A stretch of DNA of 64,000 bases. Origin: Lamellibrachia columna. Its lineage: Eukaryota; Annelida; Polychaeta; Sabellida; Siboglinidae. This document shows positions 37,301 to 43,300 of the stretch, one piece after another. How positions within the stretch are numbered: position 1 is the stretch's first letter; every line of letters begins with the position of its first letter. The translations under genes were made by a program, and so were the position numbers. The stretch is taken from NCBI GenBank assembly GCA_963662155.1, contig OY759264.1, positions 16,633,142 through 16,697,141 of the forward strand. The letters run 5' to 3'. The notes beneath the pieces are model-generated. The model was not told the DNA's origin, ran no database searches, and was given only the letters and a program-made list of their open reading frames with translations.

Positions 37301-40300
37301 GTTGTCATGGTTACCAACTTGCAGACTCGTACTCCACATTCCACTTAATAACCAACCCTGGGGCACTTCTGAAATTATCTGTGTTTTGACAATTAAATTA
37401 ATTTTTTTTCAGAATATTTTGTAGCTGCATTCCTACTGTTGACAGATTACTGTTATGTGTAATGTGCCGAATGTGTCGGTCAAAATATTCGGAGAATATA
37501 AATAAGTTTCTTGTGATGTAAATGGCAGAGCAAGAAAATGGCAAAGCAAGTAGTGCTATGTTTTATGTAGTTTTAAAATAAAATATGAATTAAATATATA
37601 TTTATTGGTGTGATTGTTTTACCATTGTAGTGCTGCTGTTAAACTGTCAAATACTGACTTTTTAATGTAACAATCATGAATACACAATCAGAATTGCACA
37701 TTTATATTTTGTGCAAATTTAAGTGGAATGTGGTGTGTGTATAATATGCTGTATATACCATTCACTTGTACATAAGATGGATATAGACGATCTGTAGTAG
37801 GATGTAACCATGGCAACTCACTTAACTTCTTCCTGCGCAGTCTCACCCTCTCTTTCTGCCAGTTAGCTGCTCGCAAGGTGAGGGTGTCACATACCAACTT
37901 AGGACAAAGATTGTAAAAAAATACAAATGGTAAATAATAGTAATAACAATTTATATACCTTAGTCTCATTGAAACATGTAAATACTAATATAAATGTATG
38001 CATTAATGTTGATTGTTTATGTAAAATATTATTAAGTGTACATTATAAATATATTATAAATATTTTAAATAAATATCAATAATATCATAAATTATTAATT
38101 ACAAATTATACTAATATGATTTTGCTGTCCATAGAAATAGTACAGGCATTACTAGAATACGTTGACTGATTAACCATCATTTGTCTTGCCAGAAATATTG
38201 CGTTACATTTGCTGTAAAGAATCAGTTGATAAGTGCAGGGAATTACAGGGTGTATCTATAATGCACTGTATGTAATACACATTGCATACAAGCTCCTAGC
38301 AGTGAACTAGAGTGCAGCACATGGTCTAGTGTCTTGCAAGTGCACCAGAGGTCAGCACATGGCCTACAGGCTGCTTAACGCACTGATCAAACAGGTGATT
38401 GACAGAACAACCTCTGACCAATCTGTCAATCACTCATTGACCTACCAACCACACACTGACAAACTAATTACTCACTGACTTACTAACCAATCACTCACTG
38501 ACAGACTGACCAATCACTCACTGACAGACTTACCAATCATTCACTGACAGACTGACCAATCACTCACTCACTGAACGACTATTATTATAAATCACGGAAA
38601 AACCAATTGCTCACCGACCAACCAATCACACTCGATGACCAACCAATCACTCATCGACGAACCACTGACTGACCAATCAATCATTCACTGACCAACCAAC
38701 CAACCAATCACTGACTGTATAAACACACTCTAACCTACACAGATTTGCAGGTTGGGTGACATCCTGAAAGTATTCAAGACACGAGTACCACACTTATGTG
38801 GTTGTGGTGCCAAGCTTGTGGTAATGCTTGTGGTTGTGGTTCTCTGCGCTGTCTACCAATGTCAGTTCACACAGATGTCACTGGAGATTGACACAGTACA
38901 CAGACAACATTTGTTAAATATGTATTATTATTTTTTAAATCATTGTTTTTGTTTCCAGTGGAAAATTCTGACAACATTTTAAATGGAAAAAATAAAAAGA
39001 TTTAATTAGAAGAAATATGGTGCTTCCAGACAAACATGTCTGATGCCCAACGAAGAACTAACATTGGTCTTTCATCAGTGTCAACTGACATTGGTGGGCT
39101 ATCAGTGTCGACTGACACTGGTCTGTCATCAGTGTCGACTGATGACATTTAACCTCTCTGTCGCCTCCTGTCTCTTGCAGTCACACTGAGATAGATGACA
39201 TGATTCGCAAACTTGCCAACGTCTTGCTAACGCGAACTCTCGGTGGCTGTTTAACTGAACTCATAAAGCGGCCTCATCTTAACTTATTACAGGTAACTCT
39301 AGTGTCCGATGGGTAACTCTAATGTCCGACGGGTAACTCTAGTGCCTGACAGGTAACTCTAGTATCTCATGGGTAACTTTAGTGTCTGACAGGTAATGCT
39401 ACAGGTAATTCAAGTGTCCGACGGGTAACTCTAGTGTCCGCTGGGTAACTCTACAGTGACTGATGGGTAACTCTAGTGTCTGACATGTAATTCTAATGTT
39501 TGATGGGTAACTCTAGTGTGTTCGACAGGTAACTATGGTGTTCAACAGGTAACCCTAGCGCCTGACTGGTAACTCTAGGGTTTGACAGGTAATGCTAGTG
39601 TCCAACAGGTGGTGGGTATAGTCTGTCTGCAAATCTCTTTTAATTTTGTGTGTTTTGCAAGTACAAATTAACATCAGGTTGATAATTTTATTTAATAATT
39701 ATAACTGAAAATTGACCAGTGGCAAATTAATAAATGTTGACTGTTATTTATTGAGTAAAAGTAAGCAAACAGTGAAAAAAAGTTAATATTTATGTACAAA
39801 GTATGGAAGAACTTACCAGTGTTAGTAAAGTGTCTTATTTAATGGACAAAATAGAGACATTAAAGTTGCACTTTGTTATGATGTTTATTTCTTCATACGA
39901 CATGTATTTCAGCTGATACAGATTGCTATCAACATGAACTATTTAGAGCAGTCTTGTACCTACCTGGAAGAGTTCATTTCCAGTGTCATTGGGTAAGTTC
40001 AGAGAAGTCTGTGCTCTTGTTCATGATCAGTAGTGCTTCTATTTGTAGGCTAAGTGTCAGTGCTATTAATCCCACTGCCTAATATAAGTAGATATAACGC
40101 TGTTGTAACAACCTGAGATCTGCCTACAGATTTATGAATTCTGTTGTACGCCAGATAGAAACAGTAGTACAGTACTTGTAGTAAAACATTGTAGTACAGT
40201 ACTTGTAGTAAAACATTGTAGTACAGTACTTGTAGTAAAACATTGTAGTACAGTACTTGTAGTAAAACATTGTAGTACAGTACTTGTAGTAAAACATTGT

Positions 40301-43300
40301 AGTACAGTACTTGTAGTAAAACATTGTAGTACAGTACTTGTAGTAAAACATTGTAGTACAGTACTTGTAGTAAAACATTGTAGTACAGTACTTGTAATAA
40401 AACATTGTAGTACAGTACTTGTAGTAAAACATTGTAGCACAGTACTTGTAGTAAAAATTGTAGTACAGTACTTGTAATAAAACATTGTAGTACAGTACTT
40501 GTAGTAAAACATTGTAGTACAGTACTTGTAGTAAAACATTGTAGTACAGTACTTGTAGTAAAACATTGTAGTACAGTACTTGTAGTAAAACATTGTAGTA
40601 CACTACTTGTAGTAAAATATAGTAGTACAGTACTTGTAGTATAACATTGTAGTACAGTACTTGTAGTAAAATATAGTAGTACAGTACTTGTAGTAAAACG
40701 ATTGTATTATCATTGCCCTTGTATGTGGCTCTTATTATATTATTAAGTGTACATTATAAAGATATTATAAATATTTAAAATAAATATCAACAATATTATA
40801 AATTATTGATTACAAATTATACTAATATGATTTTGCTGTCCGTGGAAATAGTACAGGTATCACTAGAATACATTGACTGATTAACTATCATTTGCCTTGC
40901 CAGAAATATTGTGTTCGATTTGCTGTAAAGAATCATTTGATAAGTGCAGGGAATTACAGGGTGTATCTGTAATGCACTGTATGTAATACACATTGCATAC
41001 AAGCTCCTAGCAGTGAACTAGAGTGTAGCACATGGTCTAGTGTCTAGCCAGTGCACCAGAGGTCAGCACATGGCCTACAGGCTGCTTAACGCACTGATCA
41101 AACAGGTGCTTGACAGAACAACATCTGACCAATCTGTCAATCACTCATTGACCTACCAACCACACACTGACAAATCTTGTGTGTTTTCTTTGCCTTGTGC
41201 TTTCTCATTGCCACTGCCATCTTGCCACGCGTGACCTGTTTGACCTGTGTTGGTGTTAGGGCGGACCAGGAGAACGTCCACATGTGCAAGTTGCAAGGAA
41301 CCGCCATGTTTAAGGTGAGACACTTGTCTTCTTTCTACCTTGGTTAGTCAAGTAATGCTGCTTTGAGTGCTCGAGTACACAGCTCAGGGCTGAATTAGAG
41401 TGATAGTGTAATACGTTACAGGATGCTTGTAATAGTAGTGTAACACATTGTATTGTTTCAGGATGTTAAGAGGGATAGAAGATTGATGAGTTTTTTTACA
41501 TGATGCTCATAGTAATAGTGTAATGTGTCATAATTTTACAGAATACATGCTGTGATAATGTAAACACATTATGTTACATGATGCTAGCAGTATTAATTAT
41601 GACACTAACACATTGTAATATTAAAAGATATGTGTAATTATAATGTAGCATATTGTAATGTACAACATGCTTCCAGTTGTACTGTAACATGTTGTAATCC
41701 TACATTGTGCTGACTTTGATGGTGTAATGTTGTAATGTTACAGGATGCTCGCAGTGAGGCGGAAGAACAAATCTATAAACAGATTAACAAGAAGATTGAT
41801 GAGTTCTTTGAATTAGGTAAATAATTATGCATATTGTAGAGACACTGTCAATATTTAGTTGGCATCATGCAGATGTTTTTATTAATTTGTTATTGATAAT
41901 AAGTGACCAGTAAGTAACCAATGTATTTTTGGTAGCACGAATGATACACAATATATTTATATATTATATATATGTGTGTGTGTTCTACATTATGAAACTC
42001 TGTAACTTCTGTGTAATTACCAGTGTGTCCTCCATTATGAACCTTCAAAACTTCAGTGTTATTACCTAAATTATGAAACTCTAACTTCAGTGTTATTACC
42101 AACTTGTTATTGCCAGTTTCATGTGCAACAGTTTCACCAAATTGTCATTGTTTCTGTTGCTATGACTACAAGAATGTGTACTCGCGTTGTTTGTGTTTAT
42201 AGCGGAGTATGACTGGCAGATATCTGAAGCCACAGGGGTGGCCAGTGATTACACCACAGACATGATCACCTTCCTTTGTAGTACTTTTGAGTCCTTCACA
42301 AACCTTCCAGTAAGTATCTCCCTCATAGATTCTTGTTATCTTTTGTTTGTTTTTCATTGCATTGTACTTTCCAAATTGTTAACGTTATCACATAATTTCT
42401 CAAGAACTTGTTGGGAAGTTAATTGCAGAACAATACGTGTAGAAATTAAGATATTTGTCAAGAGAAAGCTCGCTACAAATCAACGAAAAATTAACTGTGA
42501 ATACAAGATAAATATATATTGGATTTGCCAAGAGAGTTGTCCACTCTGAACACAACTGTTGATGCTACATGGTCTGTTCTGTTTTAAAAAGCTAATGCGT
42601 TGCAGGAGAAAGTGGCCCAGACGGCGTGTATGTCAGCGTGTAAGCACATCTCCCATGGTATGCAGAACTTCCTCACAAACAATGATGTCAAGTCGATATC
42701 AATGCCAGCTCTGCATCAGTTTAACCTGGACCTTGTCCAGTGTGAACGTAAGTCACATCAGTCACTTTATCGTCACTGTCACTTAACTGATGTGTGTCAC
42801 TTTGTCAACAATACATTATTTATGTGTCATACATGACACCTTGTTATGTCATTTTTGTCAGCCTAAGTCATCCTATTAATTAAATCTGGCAGCGTGTCAT
42901 ATCCTTGTGTCAAGTTTGTCGAATTGTTTGTGATATTTTCATACACCAAGCTCATGATTACATTGTTTAACATTCATAAAAGCAACATCCATTTTCTGTG
43001 TCACCAACCTGCACACAGATGACATTACTATGTGTCATTGTCTTGATAGAGTTTGCGTCATCCGAGCCAGTGCCAGGACTCAATGATGGCACGTTGCAGC
43101 TAGCGTTTGTTGACCTTCGTCAGGTGAGCGAACTTTGAGAGAGCCTCTTGACCTTTGTGGGGACCTTTTGACCTCTGTGTGGGCCTCCTTACCTTTGTGG
43201 GGGCCTTGTGACCTTTGTGAGGGCTTTCTGACCTTTGCAAGTGAGATATTTTCTTAGTAAAGTTGATTATAATTAAGATATATAATGAGAGGGTGGAGAA

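Noticed and set aside
40124..40603. Tyr/Cys-rich and Thr/Ser-rich minus-strand frames
   Set aside because: Shadow of the 27-bp array in Sec15 intron 16.
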